A DNA stretch of 64,000 bases from Streptomyces xylophagus. GTDB lineage: Bacteria; Actinomycetota; Actinomycetes; Streptomycetales; Streptomycetaceae. The translations under genes were made by a program, and so were the position numbers. Within the stretch, counting starts at the first letter, position 1, and the number at the start of each line of letters is the position of its first letter. This document shows, piece by piece, positions 1 to 8,520 of the stretch. Location: positions 186,001 through 250,000 of the forward strand of contig NZ_JNWO01000015.1 in the NCBI RefSeq assembly GCF_000716435.1. Direction: 5' to 3'. The notes below the pieces were generated by a model that ran no database searches, was not told the origin of the DNA, and was given only the letters and a program-made list of their open reading frames with translations.

Positions 1-1650
1 GATCTTGTACGTGCCGTCCCCGGCCGGGATCAGCTGCCAGAGGTGGTCGGCGGTACCGTTGTCGCCCCAGATCAGGGCGGTACCGCCGTCCGTCGTGCCG
101 GCGTTGGTGATGCCGAGCAGCAGCCCGCTCGCCTTGTTGGTGATCTTGTAGAGGCCGGAACCGGCGGCCGTCAGCGTCCAGGACTGACTCGTACCGGTGC
201 TCGACGTGGCCTGAACGACCGCCGTCCCCTGGGCAGTCGCGGCCCCCTGCGTGTCCAGGGCCAGCCCGCTGTTCTTGTTCTTGATCTGGTACGTCCCCGC
301 CAGCGAGGTCGAGGTCCCGCTGGGCGTGACGACCAGGTGGTAGCCGTCGGACGCGTTCATCGCGACCGGCACGGTGATCGAGCCGTTCGACACGGTGTAG
401 TCGGCGTCCGAGACGGTGATCGGCGCCGACACGGCCGTCGTCCGCCCCTTCGACGGCGTGTACTCCAGCTTGACGTGCACGGTGCTGCCGAAGGCGGACA
501 ACGACCCAAGTCCATTCACCTGTACGGCAGTTGAGCCGACCCCACCCCCGAAGATCACGCTGATCTGCTTCCCGTCACCGGTCAGCGCGGCGGCGCCGTC
601 GATGCCGGTCTGGGCCGGGGGAGTGGTGGTGACCATGTTCCCCGACATGTCGCCGTACCACTTGTAGAGCCAGTACGACCCGTTGGGCGAGCCGCCGGTG
701 TCGGTCAGGGTGTCGCCGAGGGTGCCGTAGTGGTTCCAGAAGGCCAGCTCGGCGTCATGGACGCCGGTCCGCTCGAACTTGGCGACGTAGCCGACCAGTT
801 GGCCGGGGACACCGACCTCGCTCGTCGTGCCGTACTCCTCGATCGAGATCGGGCGCGGGCTGATGCCCAGGCTCGTTTCGAGCGCGCGGTACGCGGCCAC
901 GTGCGCGGCGATGCTCTGCGAACCCTGCAGCTCGTGCCAGCTGACGATGTCGGGGACGGTGCCGCTCGCCTTGGCATCGGTGAGGAACGTGCTCATCCAG
1001 CTCTGGTTCCACGCCGAGTAACTCGGGCCCTGGATCGGCGTGTTGGCGTCCTTGGCGCGGACCTCCTTGTACGTCGTCGCCCACCCGGCGTCGAAGGCGC
1101 CGGCCGCCGAGGTGTCCCAGGTCCAGTCGGGCTCGTTCCACAGCTCGTACGCGCTGACGTTGGTGGCACCGGAGGACTTCACGGACGCGACCTGCTGGTC
1201 CACGGCGGACAGCCAGTCGCTCCAACTCACCCACTGGTAGGGGAAGTTCGGATACCAGTCGGGCATCCGGACCACCACCTTGGCACCCGCGCGCGCCGCC
1301 TTGGACGCCACGACCAGCGCGTCACCGGCAGGCGCCGGCTCACCGTTGGGCAGTTGGGAGCCGCCCGGCGCCATCTGCACGAAGGTGTTCGGCTTGAGCG
1401 GGGTGACCAGGCTGTCGGCAGGGGTGCTCGCGTCGGCCAGGCCGTAGAGGCTGCCAGTCGCCACATGGGTGACCGAGCGCAGGGTCGAGGCCGCGTTGAC
1501 GACCAGGGTGGTCGCGGAGGTGGGGGCGGCCTGGGCGGGAGTGGCGGTACCGAGGGCTGCGGCGGCCGTGAGGCTCGCGGCTCCGAGGGCCGCGACGAGG
1601 CGGCCGTAGTGTGCGGTCTGTCTGGGTTCAGGGTGTGCCGAGCGGCTCAT
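1..1650 (-). CDS. Secreted glycoside hydrolase (clan GH-A type) with ricin-type lectin domain, 3' end outside window
   Basis: The first 550 codons are visible; the reading frame runs off the left edge. The ATG at 1650 begins a Sec signal peptide (basic start, Ala-rich core, TPAQAA cleavage region near residue 40). The catalytic part has WNEPDW (acid/base Glu near residue 173) and SIEEYG (probable nucleophile Glu near residue 269), the pattern of clan GH-A barrels such as GH39 or GH5. After residue about 430 come repeated ricin B/CBM13 features (KNKNSGLALD, ITNKASGLLL, QSW and DHLWQ). It probably cuts a plant polysaccharide outside the cell. It lies 39 nt downstream of the sugar permease genes on the same strand, so it is likely the last gene of that operon. 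The exact GH family and substrate cannot be set from sequence reading. Confidence 0.85.
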   Translation of the reverse strand, partial: MSRSAHPEPRQTAHYGRLVAALGAASLTAAAALGTATPAQAAPTSATTLVVNAASTLRSVTHVATGSLYGLADASTPADSLVTPLKPNTFVQMAPGGSQLPNGEPAPAGDALVVASKAARAGAKVVVRMPDWYPNFPYQWVSWSDWLSAVDQQVASVKSSGATNVSAYELWNEPDWTWDTSAAGAFDAGWATTYKEVRAKDANTPIQGPSYSAWNQSWMSTFLTDAKASGTVPDIVSWHELQGSQSIAAHVAAYRALETSLGISPRPISIEEYGTTSEVGVPGQLVGYVAKFERTGVHDAELAFWNHYGTLGDTLTDTGGSPNGSYWLYKWYGDMSGNMVTTTPPAQTGIDGAAALTGDGKQISVIFGGGVGSTAVQVNGLGSLSAFGSTVHVKLEYTPSKGRTTAVSAPITVSDADYTVSNGSITVPVAMNASDGYHLVVTPSGTSTSLAGTYQIKNKNSGLALDTQGAATAQGTAVVQATSSTGTSQSWTLTAAGSGLYKITNKASGLLLGITNAGTTDGGTALIWGDNGTADHLWQLIPAGDGTYKI

Positions 1651-1689
1651 GAAGGCTCCTGAGACGGTGAGTTGGGGTGGTGCGATGGC

Positions 1690-2499
1690 TCAGTCCTTGA
1701 CCGCGCCCGCGGTCACGCCGGCGGCCACATAGCGCTGGGCGAGGACGAGGAGTACTGCCGCGGGGACGGACGCGACGACGGCGGTGGCCATGATCGCGTT
1801 CCACTCCTGGTTGTTGTTGCCGATGTACTTGTAGATGCCGAGGGTGATCGGCCGCCAACTGCCGCCGCCGTCAAGGGTGTTGGCGAAGACGAAGTCGGAC
1901 CAGGCCCACAGGAAGCCGAACAGTGAGACCGTGACGATCGCGTTGCGGCTCAGCGGGAGGACGACCGACCGGAAGGTGCGCCAGGTGCCGGCGCCGTCGA
2001 TGAGGGCGGCCGAGATCAGCTCGCCGGGGATGCCCGACATGAACGCGGTGAAGATCATGACGCCGAACGGCACGGCGATGGTGGAGTCCGCGATGATCAG
2101 TCCCCACCAGGAGTTGAGCAGCCCGAGGTCCAGAAAGAAGCCGTAGAAGCCCATCGCCATGACGATGCCCGGGATCATCTGGGCGATCAGAAGAGCCAGG
2201 CTCAGGGCGCCGCCGGTGCGCGACCGCAGCTTCGCCAGCCAGTAGCCGGCCGGGGCGGCGATCAGGAGGGTCAGGGCGACCGTGCCGATCCCGATCAGCA
2301 AACTCGTGCCCAGGTAGGGGAGTTGGTCGTCGAGCACCGCCCGGTAGCCCTCGAACGTGGGGTGCAGCGGGAACAGGTCGGGCGGGGACTTGCGCATGTC
2401 CTGCTGAGGGGTGAGGGACACGTTCAGCATCCAGTACACCGGGAACAACATCAGCGCCGTGAGGACGAGGCCGATCACGGTGTAGCCGCGCGACTTCAC
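1690..2499 (-). CDS. Carbohydrate ABC transporter permease (MalG type)
   Basis: 269 aa inner-membrane permease of the MalG/CUT1 group. The start is the GTG at 2499, which overlaps the stop of the upstream permease in a GTGA junction (2496-2499); the same frame stays open further upstream but only antisense to that gene. Six hydrophobic segments are visible, starting with YTVIGLVLTALMLFPVYWM. The EAA loop that contacts the ATPase is recognisable as ISAALIDGAGTWRTFRSVVLP. It pairs with the MalF-type permease and the lipoprotein next to it. No ATPase gene is present, as is common in Streptomyces, where a shared MsiK-type ATPase usually serves such systems. The neighbouring GH127 enzyme suggests an arabinose-containing oligosaccharide as substrate. 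Confidence 0.92.
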   Translation of the reverse strand: MKSRGYTVIGLVLTALMLFPVYWMLNVSLTPQQDMRKSPPDLFPLHPTFEGYRAVLDDQLPYLGTSLLIGIGTVALTLLIAAPAGYWLAKLRSRTGGALSLALLIAQMIPGIVMAMGFYGFFLDLGLLNSWWGLIIADSTIAVPFGVMIFTAFMSGIPGELISAALIDGAGTWRTFRSVVLPLSRNAIVTVSLFGFLWAWSDFVFANTLDGGGSWRPITLGIYKYIGNNNQEWNAIMATAVVASVPAAVLLVLAQRYVAAGVTAGAVKD

Positions 2500-3428
2500 G
2501 ACTCCTGCCTCCTCTGGACGCGGATGTACAGCAGCCCGAAGACGAGCGCGATGAGGATGAGGATGTTGCCGACGGCGGCGCCGGGCCCGAACTTGGGCAG
2601 CAGCGTGCCGAATCCGAGCTGGTACGACCACGTGGCCAGCGTCGACGAGGAGTCGCCGGGACCGCCCTTCGTCATGATCCAGATCAGGTCGAACACCTTC
2701 AGCGTGTAGACCAGCCCCAGAAGCAGGGTGATCGCGGACACCGGCCGGAGCAGCGGAAAGGTGATCCGCCGGAACTGCTGCCAGGCACCCGCCCCGTCCA
2801 GGGAGGCCGCCTCGTACAACTCCGCCGGAATGTTCTGCAGCCCGCTGTACAGGATCACCAGGTTGAACGGGATGCCGATCCAGATGTTCGCGACGATCAC
2901 CGACGTCAACGCCCAGTCCGGCGAGGTGAGCCAGCCCACCGGGTCCACCCCGACCAGGTGCAGGCCGTAATTCACCACCCCCGACTCGCTGTTGAACATC
3001 CACGACCAGGTCGACGCCGACACGATGAGCGGCAACAGCCAAGGGATCAGGAACAACGCCCTGAGCGTGGACGCCAGTCGGAAGTGCCGGTTGAAGAACA
3101 CGGCCAGCGCCAGCCCGGCCGCGTACTGAAAGACGATCGACACGAACGTGAACACCATCGTGTTCCGCATCGCCGGCCAGAACGTCGGATCATGCAGCAC
3201 GGTCGAGAAGTTGTCCCACCCGGAGTACGGCGCATCCCCCTGCACGAACGACCGCACGGTGTAGTCACGCAGGCTCAGATCGAGATTCCGATAGAGCGGG
3301 TAGGCGTAGAAGGCGGAGAGGTAGGCAAGGAGGGGCGCGATGAATGCGAGGCCGGCCAACTGCCGCGCCCCAAAGGGGCGCGGGGAACTGCGCGACCAGC
3401 CCCCACCGACCCGCGGATTGAGAGCCAC
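2496..3428 (-). CDS. Carbohydrate ABC transporter permease (MalF type)
   Basis: 310 aa permease with six transmembrane segments and an EAA loop (ELYEAASLDGAGAWQQFRRI). It starts at the ATG at 3428, only 3 nt after the stop of the binding-protein gene, and overlaps the next permease by 4 nt, so all three are translated as one unit. The N-terminal residues 9-23 (GGWSRSSPRPFGARQ) are encoded by a copy of a dispersed Streptomyces palindromic repeat (about 3365-3402), so the cytoplasmic tail looks like a late addition. No in-frame start exists after the repeat, so the ATG at 3428 is kept. Family assignment is clear; the substrate is inferred only from context. Confidence 0.92.
   Translation of the reverse strand: MALNPRVGGGWSRSSPRPFGARQLAGLAFIAPLLAYLSAFYAYPLYRNLDLSLRDYTVRSFVQGDAPYSGWDNFSTVLHDPTFWPAMRNTMVFTFVSIVFQYAAGLALAVFFNRHFRLASTLRALFLIPWLLPLIVSASTWSWMFNSESGVVNYGLHLVGVDPVGWLTSPDWALTSVIVANIWIGIPFNLVILYSGLQNIPAELYEAASLDGAGAWQQFRRITFPLLRPVSAITLLLGLVYTLKVFDLIWIMTKGGPGDSSSTLATWSYQLGFGTLLPKFGPGAAVGNILILIALVFGLLYIRVQRRQES
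3365..3402. repeat. Dispersed Streptomyces REP-like palindrome inside a coding region
   Basis: A 17-bp hairpin (GCGCCCCAAAGGGGCGC, 3365-3381) is followed by GGGGAACTGCGCGACCAGCC. The reverse complement of this block recurs at 18061-18098 with small changes. The same module is common in streptomycete genomes, usually between genes. Here it lies within the first 25 codons of the MalF-type permease. Confidence 0.75.
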
Positions 3429-3431
3429 CCG

Positions 3432-4691
3432 TCAGCCCTTGCCCGCAGCCGACTGAGCCACATCCAACGCCCCCTGCGGACTCTTCCCCCCGGACAGCGC
3501 CGACTGCACAGCCGTCCACAAGGGCTGCGAGATGGTGGGGTACTTGGTGCCGAGCCCGCCGCTGGTCCGCCCCCGAGCCGCCGCCACCGCAGTGACCCAA
3601 GGTTTCAACTCCGGGTTCCTCGCCACCTGTTGGGCCTGCACAGCGGCAGTGGGCGCTACATACATCAACGTCGTGTCCGTCGCCAGCAGACTGCCCGCGC
3701 TGGTCAGACACGTCACGATCTTCTTGCTGACGCCATACCGCCCGGTGTCCTTCTGCACCGGCACGGTGACGAACTCGCCCCCGGTCGGGACGGGAGCCGA
3801 ACCCCCCTTCTGCGCAGGGATGTTGATGATCCCGTACCCGAACCCGGCCTTGTCGGCGTTGCCGAGCTGCCACGTCCCGTTCTCACTGAACGCGTAGTCC
3901 CCGGTCGCGAACTCCTGCCAGCTGGTGGTCTGGGTGTTGTTGAGCACGTCCTTGGGCGCGTACCCCGAGTCCACCCAGCCCTTCCACAACGTCAACGCGG
4001 CAACACCCTCGGCCGAGTTGAGCTTGGTGAGATCGCCGCCCGCACCCCAGAACCAGGGCAGGAACTGGAAACTGCCCTCCTCCGTGTTGATCGCGGAGAA
4101 CGTGATCCCCTTCTTGCCCGCGGCCTTGACCTTCGCGAGCGCCGCCGTCAGCGAGCCCCAGTCCTTCACCGACGCGGGATCGACATGCGCGGCGGCCAGG
4201 ATCTTCTTGTTGTAGTAGAGGGCAAGGGTGTTGGCCCCCACGGGTATCCCGTAGGCGGAGCCGTCCAGCGTGCCCGCGCCGATGATGTTCTTCTGGATCG
4301 CCGACGTGTCGAGCCCGAGGTCGCTCGTCTTGTTGAGGATGCCCGCCTCCACCAGCGTGGAGACGACGGGGTTGTCCACCAGCATCACGTCCGGCGCGTT
4401 GCCCTGCTGGGCGGCCAGCAGGGCCTTGTTGCCCAGGTCCGACGTGTCGTAGGCGGTCCGCTTGATCTTCACCCCCGCCTGCGTGCCGCACTGCGCGACC
4501 CGCTTGCCCCAGTCGGAGGAGGCGTCGAACTGCGGGTACGGGTCCCAGAAGGTGTACGTCTTGGAGTCGCCGGAGGACGAGGAGGAACCGGAGCCGGAGC
4601 CGCACGCGGCGACGGAGACGAGCGCACCGGTCGCGGCGAGCGCGATGAGGAGGGTTCTGCGGGTGTTGCGGATTCGGCGGGTGTTTCGCAC
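3432..4691 (-). CDS. Sugar ABC transporter substrate-binding lipoprotein
   Basis: 419 aa extracellular solute-binding protein (family 1, MalE-like). The N-terminus has a basic region, a hydrophobic stretch and a lipobox (VSVAAC, Cys near residue 29), followed by a Ser/Gly-rich tether, so it is a lipid-anchored receptor outside the membrane. The mature part starts with YTFWDPYPQFDASSDW and carries typical family features such as VMLVDNPVVSTLVEAGIL and EFATGDYAFSENGTWQLGNA. It is the first gene of the transporter operon, 48 nt downstream of the GH127 gene. It should deliver the oligosaccharide to the two permeases that follow. The sugar bound cannot be read from the sequence. Confidence 0.93.
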   Translation of the reverse strand: MRNTRRIRNTRRTLLIALAATGALVSVAACGSGSGSSSSSGDSKTYTFWDPYPQFDASSDWGKRVAQCGTQAGVKIKRTAYDTSDLGNKALLAAQQGNAPDVMLVDNPVVSTLVEAGILNKTSDLGLDTSAIQKNIIGAGTLDGSAYGIPVGANTLALYYNKKILAAAHVDPASVKDWGSLTAALAKVKAAGKKGITFSAINTEEGSFQFLPWFWGAGGDLTKLNSAEGVAALTLWKGWVDSGYAPKDVLNNTQTTSWQEFATGDYAFSENGTWQLGNADKAGFGYGIINIPAQKGGSAPVPTGGEFVTVPVQKDTGRYGVSKKIVTCLTSAGSLLATDTTLMYVAPTAAVQAQQVARNPELKPWVTAVAAARGRTSGGLGTKYPTISQPLWTAVQSALSGGKSPQGALDVAQSAAGKG

Positions 4692-4739
4692 GGGAGTGAC
4701 CTCGTTGTCAGGGTGAACCAGGCTGAAGGACAGGGGAGT

Positions 4740-6674
4740 TCAGGAGGTCGGCAGCCAGACGCGCATGCTGCCGTCCTGCCGGTTGGCCCACGCGTAGTAG
4801 GGGATCGCGGTGAGCTCGACCAAGGCGCCGGTGGACGGGACGGCGGGATCGGCGGCCCGGTACGGCCACCAACTCCCGTCCTCCACAAGGCGCCTGCGGT
4901 ACCCGGCCGCGACGACGGTGGTGACCCCGCCGAGCAGATCCGGGCGGTGCTTCACGGCGAGCGGACGCGTGGGGTCGAGGACGATGTCGTCCAATCCACC
5001 GCCAGGGACGTCCACTTGCTCCAGGCAGTACACGAGCGGCCCGCGCTCGATCGCGGCGCAGCCGCGCACGGCGTCCACCCGCGGGTCGGCGCCGGTCAGC
5101 CGGGGTTCGAGCTCCAGCTCCAGGACGACCAGGTCGCCGGGTGCCCAGGTCCGTTCGAGCCGCAGCCAGCCGTCGGAGACGGGTGCGTCCGTCTGGTCGT
5201 ACGACAACTCCCCGACCCGCACCCGGAATTCACGGCACCACTGCGGGACGCGCAACGAGAGCGTCCAGGGCCGATCGCGCGGGGTCTCCTCGACGGTGAG
5301 GGCGATCGTGCCGTGCCAGGGGTAGTCGGTCTCGGCGCGCACGGACATCGCGCCGTAGGAGTAGCGGCCGGTGGCGAACTGGTGGATCTGCAGGCCCTGT
5401 TCGTCGCCGGACGACAGGTAGTGCTCCAGGGAGGCCAGCAGCCGCATGACGTTCGGTGGGCAGCAGGCGCAGCGGAACCAGCGGGTGCGGCGGGCCGACT
5501 GGTCGCCGCCGGGGTCGGTGTGGCCGTCGCGGACCTGGAGCGGGTTGACGTACAGCCAGCTCTCGCCGTCGAGCGACACTCCGGCCAGGAAGCCGTTGTA
5601 CAGGGTGCGTTCGATCAGGTCGGAGTAGCGGGCCTCACCGGTGAGCAGGGCCATCCGCCAGCTCCACTGGACCGACGCGATGGCCGCGCAGGTCTCGCAG
5701 TACGCGCGCTCGTTGGGGAGTTCGTAGGGGTCGCCGAAGTCCTCCTCGTCGTGGTGCGCGCCGAGCCCGCCGGTGAGGTGGGTCTTGGTCGTGGTCATCG
5801 CGTGCCACAACCGCTCGGCGGCGGACCGGAGTTCGGGGTCGTCCGTCTCGGTGGCGAGGTCGGTGACCGCGGCCAGCAGATACAACTGCCGTACGGCGTG
5901 GCCCTCCACGTCGGTCGCCTCGCGCACCGGGACGCGGTCCTGGCAGTAGGCCTCGCCGCCGAGGAGGCCGTGGCCGTGCCGGTCGACGAAGTAGCCGGCC
6001 AGGTCCAGGTAGGCGCGTTCACCGGTCTCCCGGTACAGCTCGACCAGGGCGGTCTCCACCTCGGGGTGGCCGTCGATGCCGTCGATCGGCCTGCCGCTGC
6101 CGGGCGGGCCGAAGACCTGGCCGAGGTGATTGGCGAACCAGCGGGCCACGTCCAGGAGTTCGGTACGTCCGGTGGCCCGGTGATGGGCGACGCCCGCCTG
6201 GATCAGATGGCCCGCGCAGTACAACTCGTGTCCCCAGCGCAGGTCTTGATAGCGCGCGCCGCTCTCGCGGACCTGGAACCAGGTGTTGAGGTAGCCGTCG
6301 GGCCGTTGCGCGGCGGCGACCAGGGCGATGATCCGGTCCACCTCCGACTCCAGCTCCCCGTCGGCCTGTTGGGCGAGCTGCCAGGAGGCGGCCTCCAGCC
6401 ACTTGTGGACGTCCGTGTCGACGAACGGGTACGCGCCCCGGTACTCGCCCTCGGCCGTGCCGGCCGCCAGCCGCAGGTTGTGCAGATTGCCCGCGGACTC
6501 CAGCAGGCCGGGGCCCTGGGGGAGGGAGACCCGGGCGTTGATCTCGCGGCGGCTGTGCCAGAAGCCCGCCGTGACGTCGGCGGTGGCCGGGCGCAGCGCC
6601 GCGCGGGCGGCCGGGCCGAGCCGGACCGGGCCGACGGGGGACGCGGCGCAAGGGATGCGGGGCACGCGGGGCAT
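4740..6674 (-). CDS. Beta-L-arabinofuranosidase, glycoside hydrolase family 127
   Basis: 644 aa intracellular enzyme with no signal peptide. Family features: KWLEAASW and DGYLNTWFQ near the N-terminus, WGHELYCAGHLIQ, then ERAYCETCAA and FRCACCPPNVMRLLAS. In characterised GH127 enzymes these Cys residues plus a Glu bind zinc, and one Cys of the CC pair is the nucleophile; all are present here. It releases L-arabinofuranose from beta-arabino-oligosaccharides. I chose the ATG at 6674 (MPRVPRIPCAA); the frame stays open to 6881, but that extension crosses the promoter region and has no family similarity. It is probably the first gene of the sugar operon, divergent from the LacI gene and controlled by it. 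Confidence 0.9.
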   Translation of the reverse strand: MPRVPRIPCAASPVGPVRLGPAARAALRPATADVTAGFWHSRREINARVSLPQGPGLLESAGNLHNLRLAAGTAEGEYRGAYPFVDTDVHKWLEAASWQLAQQADGELESEVDRIIALVAAAQRPDGYLNTWFQVRESGARYQDLRWGHELYCAGHLIQAGVAHHRATGRTELLDVARWFANHLGQVFGPPGSGRPIDGIDGHPEVETALVELYRETGERAYLDLAGYFVDRHGHGLLGGEAYCQDRVPVREATDVEGHAVRQLYLLAAVTDLATETDDPELRSAAERLWHAMTTTKTHLTGGLGAHHDEEDFGDPYELPNERAYCETCAAIASVQWSWRMALLTGEARYSDLIERTLYNGFLAGVSLDGESWLYVNPLQVRDGHTDPGGDQSARRTRWFRCACCPPNVMRLLASLEHYLSSGDEQGLQIHQFATGRYSYGAMSVRAETDYPWHGTIALTVEETPRDRPWTLSLRVPQWCREFRVRVGELSYDQTDAPVSDGWLRLERTWAPGDLVVLELELEPRLTGADPRVDAVRGCAAIERGPLVYCLEQVDVPGGGLDDIVLDPTRPLAVKHRPDLLGGVTTVVAAGYRRRLVEDGSWWPYRAADPAVPSTGALVELTAIPYYAWANRQDGSMRVWLPTS

Positions 6675-6692
6675 GGCTCTCCGATTCTGCTC

Positions 6693-6718
6693 AGAAACTC
6701 GTTTGAGCAATCGTTTTC
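6693..6718. promoter_or_regulatory. Candidate LacI-type operator upstream of the GH127/ABC operon
   Basis: The divergent intergenic region contains AAAC-TC-GTTT (6695-6704), a short inverted repeat with the form seen in LacI-family operators, followed by a related half-site AATCGTTTT (6709-6717). It lies 19-44 nt upstream of the GH127 start codon, a suitable place for repression. The assignment rests on position and form only. Confidence 0.45.
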
Positions 6719-6859
6719 CTGGAGGAGAGTAGAGGGGAGTCAGCCGATCCGGGTCAAGTGTCGCGACAAAGCTTTTTTCACCTTGCCCAGGGGCTGCTAC
6801 TGTCGCCGATGAGGCCGTCACCGCCGACGTATAGCCGACGTGAAGGAAAAGGATTGCCC

Positions 6860-7879
6860 GTGACTTCTGCTCCTCGTTCACCCTCCGCGGGCCGGGCCAG
6901 ACTCGCCGATGTCGCCGCCCTCGCGGGCGTCAGCGTGGGCACCGCGTCGAAGGCGCTGAACGGCGGCGGGCGGATGCGGCCCGAGACCCGGCAGCGGGTG
7001 CTGGACGCCGTCGAGGCCCTGGGGTTCCGGCCGAACCAGAACGCGCAGAGCCTGCACACCGGCCGGAGTTGGACGGTCGGCCTGATGACCACGGACGGCA
7101 TCGGCCGGTTCAGCACGCCGGTGCTGCTGGGCGCCGAGGACGCGCTCGGGGCCGGCAAGATCTCCGTGCTGCTGTGCGACACCCGGGGCGACGCGATCCG
7201 CGAACAGCACCATCTGCGCAACCTGATGGACCGCCGCGTCGACGGCATCATCGTCACCGGCCGCCGCACCGACCCGCGTCCGCCGCTGACCGGCGTGGAC
7301 GAGGTCCCGGTGGTCTACGCGCTGTCCCCGTCCACCGATCCGGACGACACCTCCGTCGTCTCCGACGACGAGGGCGGCGCCCGCCTCGCCGTAGAACATC
7401 TGCTGGCCGCTGGCCGCACCCGGATCGCGCACGTCACCGGCCCGGCCCACCACGCCGCAGCCCGCGACCGGGCCCGGTTCGCGAGCGATCACCTGAAGAG
7501 CGCCGGGCTCGAACTCGCCACCGGACGCGTCCACTTCGGCGAGTGGAGCGAGGCCTGGGGCCGCCGCGCCGCCGACGCGGTCCTGCGTACGGCACCCGAC
7601 ACGGACGCCTTCTTCTGCGGCAACGACCAGATCGCGCGAGGCGTGACGGACGCGCTGCGCGAGCGCGGGGTGGGCGTCCCCGCCGACATCGCCGTGGTCG
7701 GCTACGACAACTGGGACACCATGGCCCTGGCCAGCCGGCCGCCCCTCACCACGATCGACATGAGCCTCGCCGAGATCGGCCGGATCGCCGCCCTGCGGCT
7801 CCTGGAGGCGATCGACGCGGACCCGGCGCCCGGGCTGCACACGGTGCCGTGCCGGCTGGTGGTCCGGGAGTCCAGCTGA
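6860..7879 (+). CDS. LacI-family transcriptional regulator of the sugar operon
   Basis: 339 aa. The start is the GTG at 6860, preceded by a strong ribosome site GAAGGAAAAGG (6843-6853); the frame is open further upstream but without a ribosome site. Residues 13-60 form the LacI helix-turn-helix (LADVAALAGVSVGTASKALNG) and hinge (RPNQNAQSLHTGRSWTVGL). The remainder is a periplasmic-binding-protein-like sensor (LMDRRVDGIIVTGRR, FFCGNDQIARGVTDALRERG, VVGYDNWDTMALASRPPLTTID). It is transcribed away from the GH127 gene and probably represses that operon until an arabinose-type inducer binds. Confidence 0.92.
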   Translation: MTSAPRSPSAGRARLADVAALAGVSVGTASKALNGGGRMRPETRQRVLDAVEALGFRPNQNAQSLHTGRSWTVGLMTTDGIGRFSTPVLLGAEDALGAGKISVLLCDTRGDAIREQHHLRNLMDRRVDGIIVTGRRTDPRPPLTGVDEVPVVYALSPSTDPDDTSVVSDDEGGARLAVEHLLAAGRTRIAHVTGPAHHAAARDRARFASDHLKSAGLELATGRVHFGEWSEAWGRRAADAVLRTAPDTDAFFCGNDQIARGVTDALRERGVGVPADIAVVGYDNWDTMALASRPPLTTIDMSLAEIGRIAALRLLEAIDADPAPGLHTVPCRLVVRESS

Positions 7880-7900
7880 TCAAGTCGTAGGAGAACGGCG

Positions 7901-8407
7901 TCAGTTGGCCTCGAGGTCGGGCGACGCCGCGAGATCGGGCAACAGGGCGCACATGGCCTCGCGTTGGGCCGGTCCGACGAACTGGGTGAGTGCCCGCTTC
8001 ACCGTCTCGGAGAGCGTCTCGGACGCCTCCTTGAGCAGCCGCCGGGCCTTCTCCGTGAGGGCGACCTCGACCCCGCGCTTGTCCCCGCACACCGACTGGC
8101 GGGTGACCAGACCCGCGTGCTGGAGACAGGCGATCTGATACGTCAGCCGGGTCTTCGGGCGGCCGAGCAGCTCGGCGATCCGGGTCATGCGCAGCCCCGC
8201 GGGCTCCTCGGCCAGCAGGCACAGCACCAGGAACTCGTCGTGCGAGACGTCGAGGTTCCCCTTCACGACCGCACGCAGCTCCTGCTCCACCGCACCCGTC
8301 GCCGCCAGCAGCAGCATCCAGGCGCGCAGCTCGGGCGGGAGCAGCCCGGCGCCCTGCATGGAGGGACATTCGGGCTGGTCGGCGGGGCGCTCAACAGGGT
8401 CGGCCAT
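7901..8407 (-). CDS. MarR-family transcriptional regulator
   Basis: 168 aa winged-helix regulator, convergent with the LacI gene and divergent from the YceI gene. The core matches MarR proteins: LDVSHDEFLVLCLLAEEPAGLRMTRIAELLGRPKTRLTYQIACLQHAGLVTRQ, then the wing DKRGVEVALTEKARRLL. The start is set at the ATG at 8407 (MADPVERP); 26 more upstream codons are open but would cover the operator boxes. The three AAATTTGG boxes immediately upstream are the likely binding sites, giving autorepression and control of the YceI gene. The ligand is unknown; regulators of this kind often sense phenolic or oxidant stress. Confidence 0.9.
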   Translation of the reverse strand: MADPVERPADQPECPSMQGAGLLPPELRAWMLLLAATGAVEQELRAVVKGNLDVSHDEFLVLCLLAEEPAGLRMTRIAELLGRPKTRLTYQIACLQHAGLVTRQSVCGDKRGVEVALTEKARRLLKEASETLSETVKRALTQFVGPAQREAMCALLPDLAASPDLEAN

Positions 8408-8427
8408 GACATCGAGTCTACCTGTTG

Positions 8428-8496
8428 TCCAAATTTGGAGGAGATGGTTGTTCAGATTTGGATAATGGGCTAGCGTGAGGCTCATTCAAATTTGGA
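8428..8496. promoter_or_regulatory. Three MarR-type operator boxes in the divergent promoter region
   Basis: Three copies of a 12-bp box occur in 69 bp: TCCAAATTTGGA (8428-8439, perfect palindrome), TTCAGATTTGGA (8451-8462) and TTCAAATTTGGA (8485-8496). They lie between the divergent marR-like and yceI-like starts and stand out as AT-rich in a GC-rich region. Such arrays are typical operators of MarR dimers. Confidence 0.75.
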
Positions 8497-8520
8497 CTAC
8501 CGGAACCAGTGGGAGAGATC

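Noticed and set aside
2958..6812. 1284-codon open frame on the plus strand antisense to the ABC and GH127 genes
   Set aside because: It mirrors the codon structure of the minus-strand genes. Its translation is Arg/Gly/Val-rich without any domain, while the opposite strand encodes clear families.
6675..6881. Upstream extension of the GH127 gene to an ATG at 6881
   Set aside because: It would cover the promoter and operator and the start of the divergent LacI gene; the extension has no family similarity and GH127 proteins start near MPRVPRIP.
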